The notes beneath the pieces were generated by a model. The model saw nothing but the letters and a program-made list of their open reading frames with translations. It did not search any database and had not been told where the DNA came from. Position numbers and translations under genes: made by a program. This document shows, piece after piece, positions 25,889 through 34,624 of a stretch of 64,000 nucleotides of DNA (positions within the stretch are counted from its first letter, which is position 1; each line of letters opens with the position of its first letter). The DNA is from CAYWEM01 sp964457225 (GTDB taxonomy: Bacteria > Acidobacteriota > Aminicenantia > UBA2199): assembly GCA_964457225.1 (NCBI GenBank), contig CAYWEM010000014.1:14449-78448 (forward strand), given 5' to 3'.

Positions 25889-26027
25889 GCGGGGTGCATC
25901 TAAGGTTTCCTTTTATCTTGGGGGGAGGGTCAGGTGGAAACCTTAGAGCCCCGCCGCGGGGTAGCTAAAGTAATAATAGCTGTTGTTGCGGCGAAGCTGA
26001 TCGCTGATTAGCGTTGATTTCCTGACC
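25889..26027 (-). promoter_or_regulatory. structured leader (attenuator-like) of pheA-tyrA
   Basis: In minus-strand order, CCCCG-CGG-CGGGG (25961-25949) lies right after the aromatic codons of the leader peptide. An 11-bp perfect stem follows, CTAAGGTTTCC/GGAAACCTTAG (25946-25936 with 25910-25900), starting at the leader stop codon. CCCCGC (25894-25889) can instead capture GCGGGG, extending the long stem and breaking the small hairpin. The 25-nt loop holds CCTGACC, complementary to GGTCAGG at the leader start (26027-26021). No U-run follows, so the output could be translational. The 25796-26259 gap holds this, two promoters and nothing else I recognise. Confidence 0.55.
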
Positions 26028-26029
26028 AT
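25943..26029 (-). CDS. pheA-tyrA leader peptide with a Tyr/Phe run
   Basis: 28 codons, start ATG at 26029, stop TAA at 25943-25945. The C-terminal part reads SYYYFSYPAAGL, with codons TAT TAT TAC TTT AGC TAC immediately before a CCCCG/CGGGG hairpin. Four Tyr and one Phe in six codons, upstream of the genes for Phe and Tyr synthesis, is the classic design of a ribosome-stalling attenuator peptide. The TATAAT box ends 10 nt before the ATG and no Shine-Dalgarno exists, so the mRNA is probably nearly leaderless. Confidence 0.75.
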   Translation of the reverse strand: MVRKSTLISDQLRRNNSYYYFSYPAAGL

Positions 26030-26039
26030 GAATTTCAAA

Positions 26040-26068
26040 ATTATACCATGAAGAACAGGAAAAATAAA
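26040..26068 (-). promoter_or_regulatory. extended -10 promoter for the pheA-tyrA leader
   Basis: Minus strand: TATAAT (26040-26045) preceded by TGG, forming an extended -10. TTTATT lies 17 nt upstream (26063-26068), a weak -35. The predicted start near 26033 is only 3-4 nt before the leader ATG. Confidence 0.55.
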
Positions 26069-26205
26069 GCCCGAGAACGGCTTTTAGCTTGCTGGATAAA
26101 GATCATCCCTGATTCTCCCTTTCACTCAGGTTTAACTCACCCCCTGTATTGCCTTTCAGAGCAATTGCAGAAATCAGGTGGAGGATTATCGATCTACGCC
26201 CCGGC

Positions 26206-26234
26206 CTGAATTATCCCGCCGAATGTGGTATATT
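26206..26234 (+). promoter_or_regulatory. candidate promoter for the DUF1684 gene
   Basis: CTGAAT (26206-26211), a 17-nt spacer and TATATT (26229-26234), about 25 nt before the ATG, with CCGGAGG between. Confidence 0.4.
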
Positions 26235-26259
26235 ATCAATCCAAAACCGGAGGCAGTAC

Positions 26260-27141
26260 ATGCGTAAGCCGATCGTCTTTTTCCTGTTATTTTTCCTGGC
26301 TCTTTCCATTTTTCCCCGGAACTACGAGGAGGAAATCCTGGCCTGGCGCAAGAACCGGCTGGCCAGGCTGACCGCCGCGGACGGCTGGGTGACCCTGGCC
26401 GGGCTCTTCTGGCTGCAGCCCGGTGAAAACAGTTTAGGCAGCGGATCGGAAAACGGCCTGCGGGTTCATAACACAGAGTTCCCTGAAAAAGCCGGAGTAT
26501 TTGAAGTAGGAGACGGCCGGGTTCTTTTCCGGGCTCAGGCTGGAGTTGAAGTTTTCTGTGAGGAAAAAAAGATTGACTCCCTGGAGCTGGTTTCAGACCT
26601 CAAAGGCCGGCCGACCCTGCTGCGTTCCGGAGCTTTCAGCTGGCACCTGATTCAACGCGGTGAGCTTCTGGGGGTCAGGTTGAGGTGGGCTGATCATCCC
26701 AACCGGGTAAAACTGAAGGAAATCCCGGCTTTCCCCGTTGATCCCGCCTGGCGCATCAAGGCCCGCTTCCTGCCTTATGAAAAACCGAAAAAAGTGCTGG
26801 TGCCCTCGGTCATCGGCACCTCCAGCGAGGAAGAATGCCCGGGTGAGATTCACCTCGAGATAAAGGGAGAGGCGGTCATCCTCTATCCGACCGGCAGTCG
26901 CGAATCCCTGGGCCTGCTGTTCGGAGATGCCGGCAACGGCCGGGAATCGTACATCGGCGGCCGCTTCCTGCCCCTGGGAAAACCGAACGAAAAGAACGAA
27001 ATCATCCTGGATTTCAACCTGGCCTACAGCCCGCCCTGCGCTTTTACCCCTTTTGCCACCTGCCCCATGGTTCTTCCGGAAAACATCCTCCCTTTGCCGG
27101 TGACTGCCGGTGAAAAGGAAGCCGGTCCTTTTGAGCATTAA
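26260..27141 (+). CDS. secreted DUF1684 protein
   Basis: 293 aa from the ATG at 26260, which follows CCGGAGG; the frame continues upstream without support. A signal peptide (VFFLLFFLALSIFP) precedes the mature protein. The sequence EILAWRKNRLARLTAADGWVTLAGLFWLQPG is the diagnostic DUF1684 opening, and the C-terminus has DFNLAYSPPCAFTPFATCP, a conserved end block. Its function is not established. It converges with trpA. Confidence 0.85.
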   Translation: MRKPIVFFLLFFLALSIFPRNYEEEILAWRKNRLARLTAADGWVTLAGLFWLQPGENSLGSGSENGLRVHNTEFPEKAGVFEVGDGRVLFRAQAGVEVFCEEKKIDSLELVSDLKGRPTLLRSGAFSWHLIQRGELLGVRLRWADHPNRVKLKEIPAFPVDPAWRIKARFLPYEKPKKVLVPSVIGTSSEEECPGEIHLEIKGEAVILYPTGSRESLGLLFGDAGNGRESYIGGRFLPLGKPNEKNEIILDFNLAYSPPCAFTPFATCPMVLPENILPLPVTAGEKEAGPFEH

Positions 27142-27160
27142 CGACTGGGCAGGTTTTAAA

Positions 27161-27943
27161 TCAATTCCGGTCGAGCCTGGCACGGCAGAGAGTGACGAAA
27201 TCTCTCACCGCCGGCAAACCCCCGCTTTGAAAGAGGTTGATGATACGGCTGCCTATGACCACGGCCGCAGCTTTTCCTTTTAACAAATCCAGGTGCTCGG
27301 GCCTTGAAATACCAAAGCCGGCGGCCAGCGGCAACTTGCCGGCTGTAGTAGCTTGTTGCAGGAAATCCAGGCCGGAGGAAGATATATGCAAACCCGCTCC
27401 GGTTATCCCCACGCGCAAGGTGGTGTAAACAAAGCCTTTGGCCCTCCAGCAGACCGTTGCCAGGCGCTTTGCGCTCATACCCGGGGATATGACTTCGATG
27501 AAATGAATGTTTCTCTTGTTCAGGACCCGGCGTAAATTCTGCCCGGGTTCATCCGCCGGCAGGTCGGGCACTATGACTCCGGCTGCCCCGGCTTGGGCGC
27601 AGGCATCTGCGAACTCCGTCCAGCCCAGGCGACAGGGAATGTTGGCATAGGTCATCAGCAGCATGGGAGCATGGTAAAGCCCGGTCAGTGAATCAAGTAA
27701 ACGCAGGGCGTCGGAGGGCACTGTGCCGGCGGCCAGGGCCTGTTGATTGGCGGCCATTATGGTCGGGCCGTCGGCCAGGGGGTCGCTGAAGGGGATCTGG
27801 ATTTCCAGCAGGTCGGCACCGCAGTTCAGCAGTGTTTCCGCCAGTTCGCGGCTGCCTGCCGGGCTGGGAAAACCTGCCACCAGGTGAGCCATCAGCAAGG
27901 TGCGACCGGTACCGGCAAAAAGCAGGTCAATTTTGTTTTTCAT
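27161..27943 (-). CDS. trpA: tryptophan synthase alpha subunit
   Basis: 260 aa from ATG 27943 (MKNKIDLLFAGTGRTLLMAH). The block LLEIQIPFSDPLADGPTIM carries the catalytic Glu and Asp that cleave indole-3-glycerol phosphate to indole, which is channelled to TrpB. The phosphate site (GITGAG, GFGIS) is intact. The start overlaps the trpB 3' end by 17 nt. Last gene of the aro-trp operon. Confidence 0.94.
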   Translation of the reverse strand: MKNKIDLLFAGTGRTLLMAHLVAGFPSPAGSRELAETLLNCGADLLEIQIPFSDPLADGPTIMAANQQALAAGTVPSDALRLLDSLTGLYHAPMLLMTYANIPCRLGWTEFADACAQAGAAGVIVPDLPADEPGQNLRRVLNKRNIHFIEVISPGMSAKRLATVCWRAKGFVYTTLRVGITGAGLHISSSGLDFLQQATTAGKLPLAAGFGISRPEHLDLLKGKAAAVVIGSRIINLFQSGGLPAVRDFVTLCRARLDRN

Positions 27944-29165
27944 GATGGAGCTCCCGGTGCAGAAAGGTTCGCCATTCATCTTCTTCCAGGGTCGGGGCGG
28001 TTATGAAAAGGTCCTTTTCTCCCCGGCCTGATACGTTTATCACCACTATATTGTCAGGAGGCATTTCGGCCGCTGTTTTCAGGCCCTGGGCCACGGCATG
28101 GGCGGATTCCAGCGCCGGGATGATGCCCTCGCAGCGGCACAGTTCCTTGAAACCTGCCAGGGCTTCCTGGTCATCAACGGTTTTAAATTCAATTCTCTTG
28201 CGGTCATGCAGTTCAGCCAGTTGTGGTCCGATGCCGGCATAATCGAGACCGGCGCTGATGGAATGAGTCGGCAGAACCTGGCCGTTGGCATCCTGGAGGA
28301 AGAGTGATTTGTATCCCTGGACAATCCCTGCCTGGCCCAGCCCATTGGCGCGCGATGCGTGACGGCCGGGCTGCAGTCCCAGGCCGCCGGCTTCCACTCC
28401 GATCAGCCGGATACCGGGTTGGTTCAGAAAGGGGTAAAACAACCCTATGGCATTCGATCCTCCTCCCACGCAGGCCACCATTGCATCAGCCTGGCGGCCT
28501 CGTTTTTTGACCAGCTGTTTTTTGACTTCCCGGCCGATCACGGACTGGAATGTCCTGACCATGGTGGGGTAGGGGTGCGGGCCGAGTGCTGATCCCAGCA
28601 GGTAATGAGTATCATCCAGGTTTTCCATCCAGTATTTCAGGGCGGCGTTGACGGCATCCTTGAGAGTGCGGCCGCCGTCGGTTACCGGTATTACTTCCGC
28701 GCCCATGCGACGCATGAAAAAAACATTGGGGTATTGACGGGCCATGTCAGTTTCACCCATGAATATGCGGCATCCCAGGCCGAAACGGGCGGTCGCCGCG
28801 GCCGTGGCCAGTCCATGCTGGCCGGCCCCGGTTTCGGCGACGATCTGTTTTTTGCCCATCCTGACCGCCAACAGGGTTTGACCAAGAACGTTGTTTATCT
28901 TGTGAGCCCCGGTATGGGCCAGTCCTTCCAGTTTCAGGAATATCTCCGCTCCCCCGGCCAGGCGGGTCAGATTGGCGGCCTGGTAAAGCGGAGTCGGCCG
29001 GCCGGCGTAATCGGCCAGCAATTCAGCCAACTCATGCTGGAAAGACTTTTCACGGTGGAAACAAGAAAAGGCATCTTCCAACTCGGTCAGCGCCGGCAGC
29101 AGCATCTCGGGCACGTAGCGGCCTCCGTAAGGGCCGTAATGACTGGTATGTTTTTTTGTTTTCAT
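27927..29165 (-). CDS. trpB: tryptophan synthase beta subunit
   Basis: 412 aa. The PLP lysine is in GLAHTGAHKINN; ETGAGQHG carries the catalytic Glu; GGGSNAIG binds PLP phosphate; SGRGEKD lies at the C-terminus. It condenses indole with serine to tryptophan. It is the TrpB1 type paired with TrpA. The segment before the PLP lysine reads KLEGL where KREDL is more usual. It overlaps trpF by 4 nt. Confidence 0.95.
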   Translation of the reverse strand: MKTKKHTSHYGPYGGRYVPEMLLPALTELEDAFSCFHREKSFQHELAELLADYAGRPTPLYQAANLTRLAGGAEIFLKLEGLAHTGAHKINNVLGQTLLAVRMGKKQIVAETGAGQHGLATAAATARFGLGCRIFMGETDMARQYPNVFFMRRMGAEVIPVTDGGRTLKDAVNAALKYWMENLDDTHYLLGSALGPHPYPTMVRTFQSVIGREVKKQLVKKRGRQADAMVACVGGGSNAIGLFYPFLNQPGIRLIGVEAGGLGLQPGRHASRANGLGQAGIVQGYKSLFLQDANGQVLPTHSISAGLDYAGIGPQLAELHDRKRIEFKTVDDQEALAGFKELCRCEGIIPALESAHAVAQGLKTAAEMPPDNIVVINVSGRGEKDLFITAPTLEEDEWRTFLHRELHHEKQN

Positions 29166-29794
29166 TCTGTATTCCTTGCTTGTTGTGCGGTCAGTGTTTT
29201 AAAGAAGGCCTTCATGGCGGCGTGGTTTTTTCGCCCCGGCGCTTCTTCCAGGCTGCTGTTGACATCCAGCGCGTACGGTTCCAGGGATAAGAAAAAAGAA
29301 AGGTTTTCGCGATTCACCCCGCCTGCCAGAACCAGGTTGTTGCTTTTTTGCCGGGCCGCTTTGAGCAGTTCCGGATCGATCGGCCGACCGGTGCCTCCAG
29401 GCCGGTTTCCGTCCCAGGTGTCGAGCAGAATGATTTGGCCGGGGTAAAGATCCAGCAGGAACAAGTCCCCGGGATTACGAGGCCGCAATGCTTTCCAGAA
29501 CGGCAGACCGAGTTTTTGACAGAATTCCGGTGATTCGGAACCGTGCAATTGCACTGAATCCAGGCCGCAGAGTTTTTTTATTTCCCTTATTTTTTCAACG
29601 CTTTCATCGACAAAGACACCTATACGCCGAGATTTGCCCCCGGGAACATTCCGCAGAATCGCAGCTAAGGAGGCTGGATCGACATACCTCGGAGACGGCC
29701 GATGAAAGACGAAACCGAGATAATCCGCCCCCAGTTCCATGGCCAGTGATATGTCAGGGGCCCTGGTCAGGCCGCATACTTTTAATTTAACCAT
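29162..29794 (-). CDS. trpF: phosphoribosylanthranilate isomerase
   Basis: 210 aa, a single TIM barrel. The start VKLKVCGLTRAPDI contains the catalytic Cys (KVCGLT); GVFVDES, VQLHG and LLDTWDG are conserved. It performs the Amadori rearrangement to CdRP. It overlaps trpC by 8 nt and trpB by 4 nt. Confidence 0.93.
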   Translation of the reverse strand: MVKLKVCGLTRAPDISLAMELGADYLGFVFHRPSPRYVDPASLAAILRNVPGGKSRRIGVFVDESVEKIREIKKLCGLDSVQLHGSESPEFCQKLGLPFWKALRPRNPGDLFLLDLYPGQIILLDTWDGNRPGGTGRPIDPELLKAARQKSNNLVLAGGVNRENLSFFLSLEPYALDVNSSLEEAPGRKNHAAMKAFFKTLTAQQARNTE

Positions 29795-30557
29795 TGATCA
29801 GGGCCGCTAAAGCAGCCGGGGGCGAAGAGCTGCGCACCAGGTGTTCTCCAACCAGGACACCGGCGAATCCGGCCCGGCGCAATTCGGCGATCTGGGCGGC
29901 CTTGTTCAGCCCCGAGGCACTGATAACCGGAATGCCAGTCGGCAGCAGGGGTTTTACGGCCAGGGAATGATTTGGATCGACACTGAAATCAAGCAAGTTG
30001 CGGTTGTTCACGGCTATCAGAGAGGGTTCCAGGGGCAGGACCCGTTCTATTTCTTCAGCCCCGTGAATTTCAAATAAAACGGCCAGACCAAGCCTGCGGG
30101 CCGCGGCGGCCAGTTCGGCCATGACCTGGTCTTCCAGGCAGGCGGCGATCAGCAGTATTAAATCCGCGCCCAGGTTGAAGGACTCGTAAACCTGGCCGGG
30201 GTGAACCATGAAGTCCTTGCGAAGGAGAGGCAGGCTGGTTGTATTCCGGGCCTTGACCAGGTCTTGAACATCGCCCCTGAAAAAATGCTTCTCCGTGATC
30301 ACCGATACTGCTCCTGCTCCGGCGGCCTGGTATTCGCCGGCCAATACCGCGGGATCCAGTGCCGGGCGCAGGCCTCCCTTGAGCGGGGAGAAACGCTTGA
30401 TTTCAGCGATGAACTTGAAATCCGCTCCAGGGCCTGGTTTAAAGGGCAGTGGTGGTTTTCTTTGATTCAGGATGAAATTATCCGGGTTGAAATCAGCGAA
30501 TTTTTTTTCGTTATCCAGCCTGGTTTGATCGAGTATTTTTTTGAGCAGGTTATTCAT
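29787..30557 (-). CDS. trpC: indole-3-glycerol phosphate synthase
   Basis: 256 aa. FIAEIKRFSPLKGGL is the conserved substrate-binding segment (E-x-K-x-x-S-P). LPLLRKDFMVHPGQVYES contains the second catalytic Lys, and AVNNRNLLDFSVD and SASGL follow in the right order. It closes the indole ring. It starts in a 4-nt overlap with the trpGD stop. Confidence 0.95.
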   Translation of the reverse strand: MNNLLKKILDQTRLDNEKKFADFNPDNFILNQRKPPLPFKPGPGADFKFIAEIKRFSPLKGGLRPALDPAVLAGEYQAAGAGAVSVITEKHFFRGDVQDLVKARNTTSLPLLRKDFMVHPGQVYESFNLGADLILLIAACLEDQVMAELAAAARRLGLAVLFEIHGAEEIERVLPLEPSLIAVNNRNLLDFSVDPNHSLAVKPLLPTGIPVISASGLNKAAQIAELRRAGFAGVLVGEHLVRSSSPPAALAALING

Positions 30558-32143
30558 TGGTTGCTCATAATTACCAATTGCTCAAGCTTCCGCCGGGCCG
30601 CGCCGCTTTCCAGTGATGTTTCGGCCGCCCGCAAAGCCGCGGGCAGGTCGGCGGCCAGTCCGCTCAGGTAAACGGCGGCGGCAGCGTTCATCAGCACTAC
30701 TTCACGCTGCGGCCCGCTTTTTCCGTCCAGCACGGCCAGCACGATCTCGGCATTGGTGCGCAGGTTGCCCCCGGCCAGGTCCTGGAGCCGGCAGGGACTG
30801 AAACCAAAATCGGCCGGCTGCAGTGTATAGCGGCGCAGCCAGTTTTCCCTGATTTCCACTACTTCGGAAGCCCCGCCCAGGGATATCTCGTCCAGCCCGT
30901 CAAGGCCGTGAACCAGCATGGCTCTTTCCGCGCCAAGCTGCATAAGGGCCTGGGCCATTTTCGGCAGCATTTCCGCCCGGCTTACTCCGATCAACTGCCG
31001 GCCGGCACCGGCCGGGTTGACCAAAGGACCGATCAGGTTGAAAATCGTTCTGACACCGATTTCCAGGCGGGCCGTTGCCGCGTGCTTCATGGCCGGGTGC
31101 AGGCGGGGAGCGAAAAGAAAGGCCAGTCCTATTTGCTCGAGACATCGCTCCATGACCTCGAGCGGAGCACTGATGTTGACTCCCAGCGCTTCCAGCAGGT
31201 CGGCGCTGCCGCACCTCGAAGTGATCGAGCGGTTGCCGTGCTTGGCCACCAGGACCCCGGCCCCGGCGGCCACGAAGGCGGCGCAGGTGGAAATGTTAAA
31301 GGTCCCGCTCCCATCCCCCCCGGTGCCGCAGGTGTCGATCAAGGGGCGGTTCTGCCTGTTGGCCACGGTCACCACCCGCTGCCGCATGGCCCGGGCGAAA
31401 CCGGTTATTTCGCCGACCGCTTCTCCCTTGAGATGCAGGGCGGTCAACAACCCGGCAACCTGGGCGGGTGTGGCTTTTCCCGAGGCGATTTCGTTCATCA
31501 CTTCCTCGGCCTCGGCTTCATCCAGGTTTTCGGCCCGGCAGACTTTATCTATCGCCCCCTGGATGCGGGTAGGTTTGCGCCTGGGATCGATAAAATTTGT
31601 CAGGATCTCCAGGCCGAATTCACTGCCGATTGATTCAGGGTGAAACTGCACTCCTTCGATGGAGTAGCTTCGGTGGCGCAGAGCCATGATTTCACCCTCA
31701 TCTGTCCAGGCCGATATTTCAAGTTCATTGGGCACCGTGGCCCTTTCAACGGCCAGGGAGTGGTAACGGATGGCCCGGAATGGATTGCGGATACCGCTGA
31801 ATATACCCTTGCCGTCATGATAGACCATGCTTTCCCGACCGTGGTGGATGGTTTTCGCCGGGGCCACGACCGCACCGAATGCAGCGCCGATGCACTGGTG
31901 TCCAAGGCAGACTCCCAGGATCGGAATGCGTCCCTGGAAAAGCTTGATGATTTCGAGAGACAGACCGGCCTGCTCCGGTCGTCCCGGGCCGGGAGATATG
32001 ACTATCTGCTCTGGTTGAAGGGTTTCAATCTCGGCAATGCTGATGGAGTCGTTCCGGAAGACGAGAACCTCGCGGCCCAGGCGGCGCAGGTATTGGAATA
32101 TGTTATAGGTGAAGGAATCGTAATTGTCGATCAGGATTATCAT
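30554..32143 (-). CDS. trpGD: anthranilate synthase glutaminase/anthranilate phosphoribosyltransferase fusion
   Basis: 529 aa. Residues 1-190 are the class I glutamine amidotransferase: DNYDSFTYN, the nucleophile in GVCLGHQ, and the His-Glu pair in GVQFHPES. From about residue 200 comes TrpD with DTCGTGGDGSGTFNIST and KHGNRSITSRCGSAD, which bind PRPP and anthranilate. The fusion joins two consecutive activities. The ATG at 32143 follows GGAGGG with correct spacing; an earlier ATG at 32158 has no Shine-Dalgarno. Confidence 0.94.
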   Translation of the reverse strand: MIILIDNYDSFTYNIFQYLRRLGREVLVFRNDSISIAEIETLQPEQIVISPGPGRPEQAGLSLEIIKLFQGRIPILGVCLGHQCIGAAFGAVVAPAKTIHHGRESMVYHDGKGIFSGIRNPFRAIRYHSLAVERATVPNELEISAWTDEGEIMALRHRSYSIEGVQFHPESIGSEFGLEILTNFIDPRRKPTRIQGAIDKVCRAENLDEAEAEEVMNEIASGKATPAQVAGLLTALHLKGEAVGEITGFARAMRQRVVTVANRQNRPLIDTCGTGGDGSGTFNISTCAAFVAAGAGVLVAKHGNRSITSRCGSADLLEALGVNISAPLEVMERCLEQIGLAFLFAPRLHPAMKHAATARLEIGVRTIFNLIGPLVNPAGAGRQLIGVSRAEMLPKMAQALMQLGAERAMLVHGLDGLDEISLGGASEVVEIRENWLRRYTLQPADFGFSPCRLQDLAGGNLRTNAEIVLAVLDGKSGPQREVVLMNAAAAVYLSGLAADLPAALRAAETSLESGAARRKLEQLVIMSNQ

Positions 32144-32144
32144 T

Positions 32145-33629
32145 TCATTGCCCTCCATGGGCGGTGTTTATGGCCTGAAAGAGGGCCCGTGCCTTCTGCA
32201 GGGTTTCCTGGTACTCTCTTTCCGGATCCGAGGATTCGACGATTCCCGCTCCGGCCTGGATGAAGGCCTGCCCGTCCTTGACCAGGATGGTCCGGATGGT
32301 GATGCAGGAGTCGAAGCTCCCGTTCAATCCGAGGTAAAAAACCATGCCTCCGTAAGGTCCCCGCCGTCGGCCCTCGATTTCCCCGATTATTTCCATGGCC
32401 CTGACTTTCGGCGCGCCGCTCAGGGTTCCGGCCGGAAATACCGCCCTGATCAGGTCGAATACATCCCTGTCCGGAGCCAGTTCGCCTTTCACCGTGGAAA
32501 CCAGGTGCATGACGTGCGAATAGCGTTCGATCGACATGAAATCAACCACTTCGATACTGCCTGGCACGGCCACCCGGCCCAGGTCATTGCGGGCCAGGTC
32601 AACCAGCATGATGTGCTCGGCTCTTTCCTTGGTGTCGGCCAGCAACTCCCGGGCCAGACTGCTGTCCTCGGAAATGGTGGCTCCGCGGGGCCTGGTGCCG
32701 GCGATCGGCTTGGTGATCAGGTCTTTTCCCTGGGCCTTGACCATGATTTCCGGAGAAGAACCGACCAGGATAAAAGAGCCGAAGTCGAGATAAAAAAGAT
32801 AAGGCGAGGGGTTTTCGGCCCGCAAAGCCTGGTAGACGCTGAATGGATCGGCCTCGAGCGGGGTGCTGAAGCTTTGGGAAAGCACGACCTGGATTATTTC
32901 TCCGGCCCGGATGTAATCCAGGCACCGGGCCACACCCTGCTTGAATTCTTCCCTGTTCACCGCGGCCTTCATTTCCTTTATCTTTGCTTTTCCCGGGGTA
33001 TTCCCCCGGGGCAGGGGGGCGGCCAGCATTTTTTCGTATTTTTCGATCAAACGGCAGGCCTTTTCATATTCAACATGAGCATCCTCTCCGCCGTCGGCCA
33101 GGGCGATGATACAGATCGATCTCCTGACTGAATCGTAAACAAGGAGCAGCTCGGGGATGACCAGCAGGCCGTCCGGCAAATCGTCCTGTTGCGGTTCAGC
33201 TTTAATTTTTTCAAAATACTGTACTGCCTCGTAACCGAGAAATCCGATGGCGCCTCCGAAAAACGGAGGCAGGTGTTCGTATTCCGGACTGCGTAATTGT
33301 TTGAAGTATTCCCTGATTTCCAGCAAGGGGTTGTCCGTTTCCAGGTCCAGGTTTTTCCCCGGGGTGCTGTTCTTGTGCCGGATTTCCAGACTGCGGCCGC
33401 GGAGCGTCATCCGGCATTTTTTCCCGCAGGCGATAAAGGAATAACGTCCAACGTGCTCGCCCCGTTCAATCGACTCCAGGAGAAATTCTCCGCGGCATTT
33501 CAGGAATATCGACAAAGGGGTTTCGAAATCCGCCCGGAATTCCCGGCTGAGCGGGATGATGTTGAATTCCGCGGCCGCCCTGCTGAATTCCTCGATGTTC
33601 GGCCGGATTTCACTTTTTTCCTGGTTCAT
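32145..33629 (-). CDS. trpE: anthranilate synthase component I
   Basis: 494 aa. The chorismate-binding domain shows GEIIQVVLSQSF, GSSPEIMVKAQG, PIAGTRPRG, DLARNDLGRV and GTLSGAPKVRAMEII. The N-terminal part has an LLES motif (EFLLESIERG) of the type used for tryptophan feedback binding. With the TrpG domain it makes anthranilate from chorismate and glutamine. The ATG at 33629 follows GGAGGAAAAA; the stop of aroC overlaps it (ATGA). Confidence 0.95.
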   Translation of the reverse strand: MNQEKSEIRPNIEEFSRAAAEFNIIPLSREFRADFETPLSIFLKCRGEFLLESIERGEHVGRYSFIACGKKCRMTLRGRSLEIRHKNSTPGKNLDLETDNPLLEIREYFKQLRSPEYEHLPPFFGGAIGFLGYEAVQYFEKIKAEPQQDDLPDGLLVIPELLLVYDSVRRSICIIALADGGEDAHVEYEKACRLIEKYEKMLAAPLPRGNTPGKAKIKEMKAAVNREEFKQGVARCLDYIRAGEIIQVVLSQSFSTPLEADPFSVYQALRAENPSPYLFYLDFGSFILVGSSPEIMVKAQGKDLITKPIAGTRPRGATISEDSSLARELLADTKERAEHIMLVDLARNDLGRVAVPGSIEVVDFMSIERYSHVMHLVSTVKGELAPDRDVFDLIRAVFPAGTLSGAPKVRAMEIIGEIEGRRRGPYGGMVFYLGLNGSFDSCITIRTILVKDGQAFIQAGAGIVESSDPEREYQETLQKARALFQAINTAHGGQ

Positions 33630-34624
33630 TTTTTCCTCCATACTGGTTTAATCCTGCCGGCCAGGATGAGCAAGTCGGCCAGTACCACGGCGCTTACTGC
33701 TTCCAGCACCACCGGCAGGCGCAGGGCGAAACAGGTGTCGTGACGGCCGGCCAGTCGAAGTTCTTCCCGCAGTCCCGTGATCGGGTTATAGGTAAGCTGG
33801 CCGAGACCGATGCTGGCCGTTGGCCTGGCGGCCGCCCGGAAGAGCAATTGATTGCCGTTGCTGATCCCGCCGTTGCAGCCGCCGCTGTGGTTGGTCCGGG
33901 TTTTGCCGCCCCGGTTTAAAATAAGGTCGTTGTAAGCGCTGCCGGTCATGGCCGCGGATCGGAATCCGGTTCCGAACTCGATTCCCTTGATACCCGGAAC
34001 GGCGAAAACGAGATGGGCGATCAGGGATTCAAGCGAATCAAAGAACGGTTCCCCCAGTCCGGCCGGAACCCGGAAAGCACGGCATTCGAGCAGCCCGCCC
34101 AGGGAGTCATTGGACTTGAGGGCCTGTTCAACGGTCTTTTCGATATGCCGGCTGCCGCCGGCTTCAAGCAGGCGGGCCTGCAGGCGCAGTGGAACGATGA
34201 TCTTTTTGGCCACCACTCCTGCGGCCACCAGGCCAAGTGTCAGGCGCCCGGAAAACATTCCGCCGCCCCGGCGATCATGAAAGCCGCCGAATTTCTTCCC
34301 GGCCGCGAAATCGGCATGCCCGGGACGGGGTATGGCCGAACTGCTCAAATAATCTTCGCTCCTGGCATCCTGGTTGGAAAAGCTGATAAGCAGGGGTGCG
34401 CCGCTGGTTCGACCCTGGCAGATTCCGGAACGTATTTCCGGAACATCGGCTTCCCTTCTTTTGGTGGTGCCCGGCGCGCCGCTGCGTCGCCGCTGCAGGT
34501 CGGCGCTGAAGTCCTCCACGCTCAGCGGCAGGCCGGCCGGACAGCCGTCTATGGTCACCCCGATTTCCCGGCCATGGGACTCTCCGTGTAAATGAATGCG
34601 AAAAACCCTTCCGAAGCTGTTCAT
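33626..34624 (-). CDS. aroC: chorismate synthase
   Basis: 332 aa. The start FGRVFRIHLHGESHG is the family signature, with the catalytic His. RPGHAD, RRGGGMFSGRLT and NGNQLLFRAAARPTASIG follow. It uses reduced FMN to remove phosphate from EPSP. The length is slightly short of the usual 350-390. It overlaps aroA and trpE by 4 nt each. Confidence 0.95.
   Translation of the reverse strand: MNSFGRVFRIHLHGESHGREIGVTIDGCPAGLPLSVEDFSADLQRRRSGAPGTTKRREADVPEIRSGICQGRTSGAPLLISFSNQDARSEDYLSSSAIPRPGHADFAAGKKFGGFHDRRGGGMFSGRLTLGLVAAGVVAKKIIVPLRLQARLLEAGGSRHIEKTVEQALKSNDSLGGLLECRAFRVPAGLGEPFFDSLESLIAHLVFAVPGIKGIEFGTGFRSAAMTGSAYNDLILNRGGKTRTNHSGGCNGGISNGNQLLFRAAARPTASIGLGQLTYNPITGLREELRLAGRHDTCFALRLPVVLEAVSAVVLADLLILAGRIKPVWRKK

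Noticed and set aside
25889..26027. T-box or known metabolite riboswitch in the pheA leader
   Set aside because: The conserved T-box sequence is absent and I could not match any riboswitch core; the aromatic leader ORF explains the structure better.
28605..29447. 280-codon plus-strand frame antisense to trpB and trpF
   Set aside because: Composition shadow of two confidently identified enzymes; no domain of its own.
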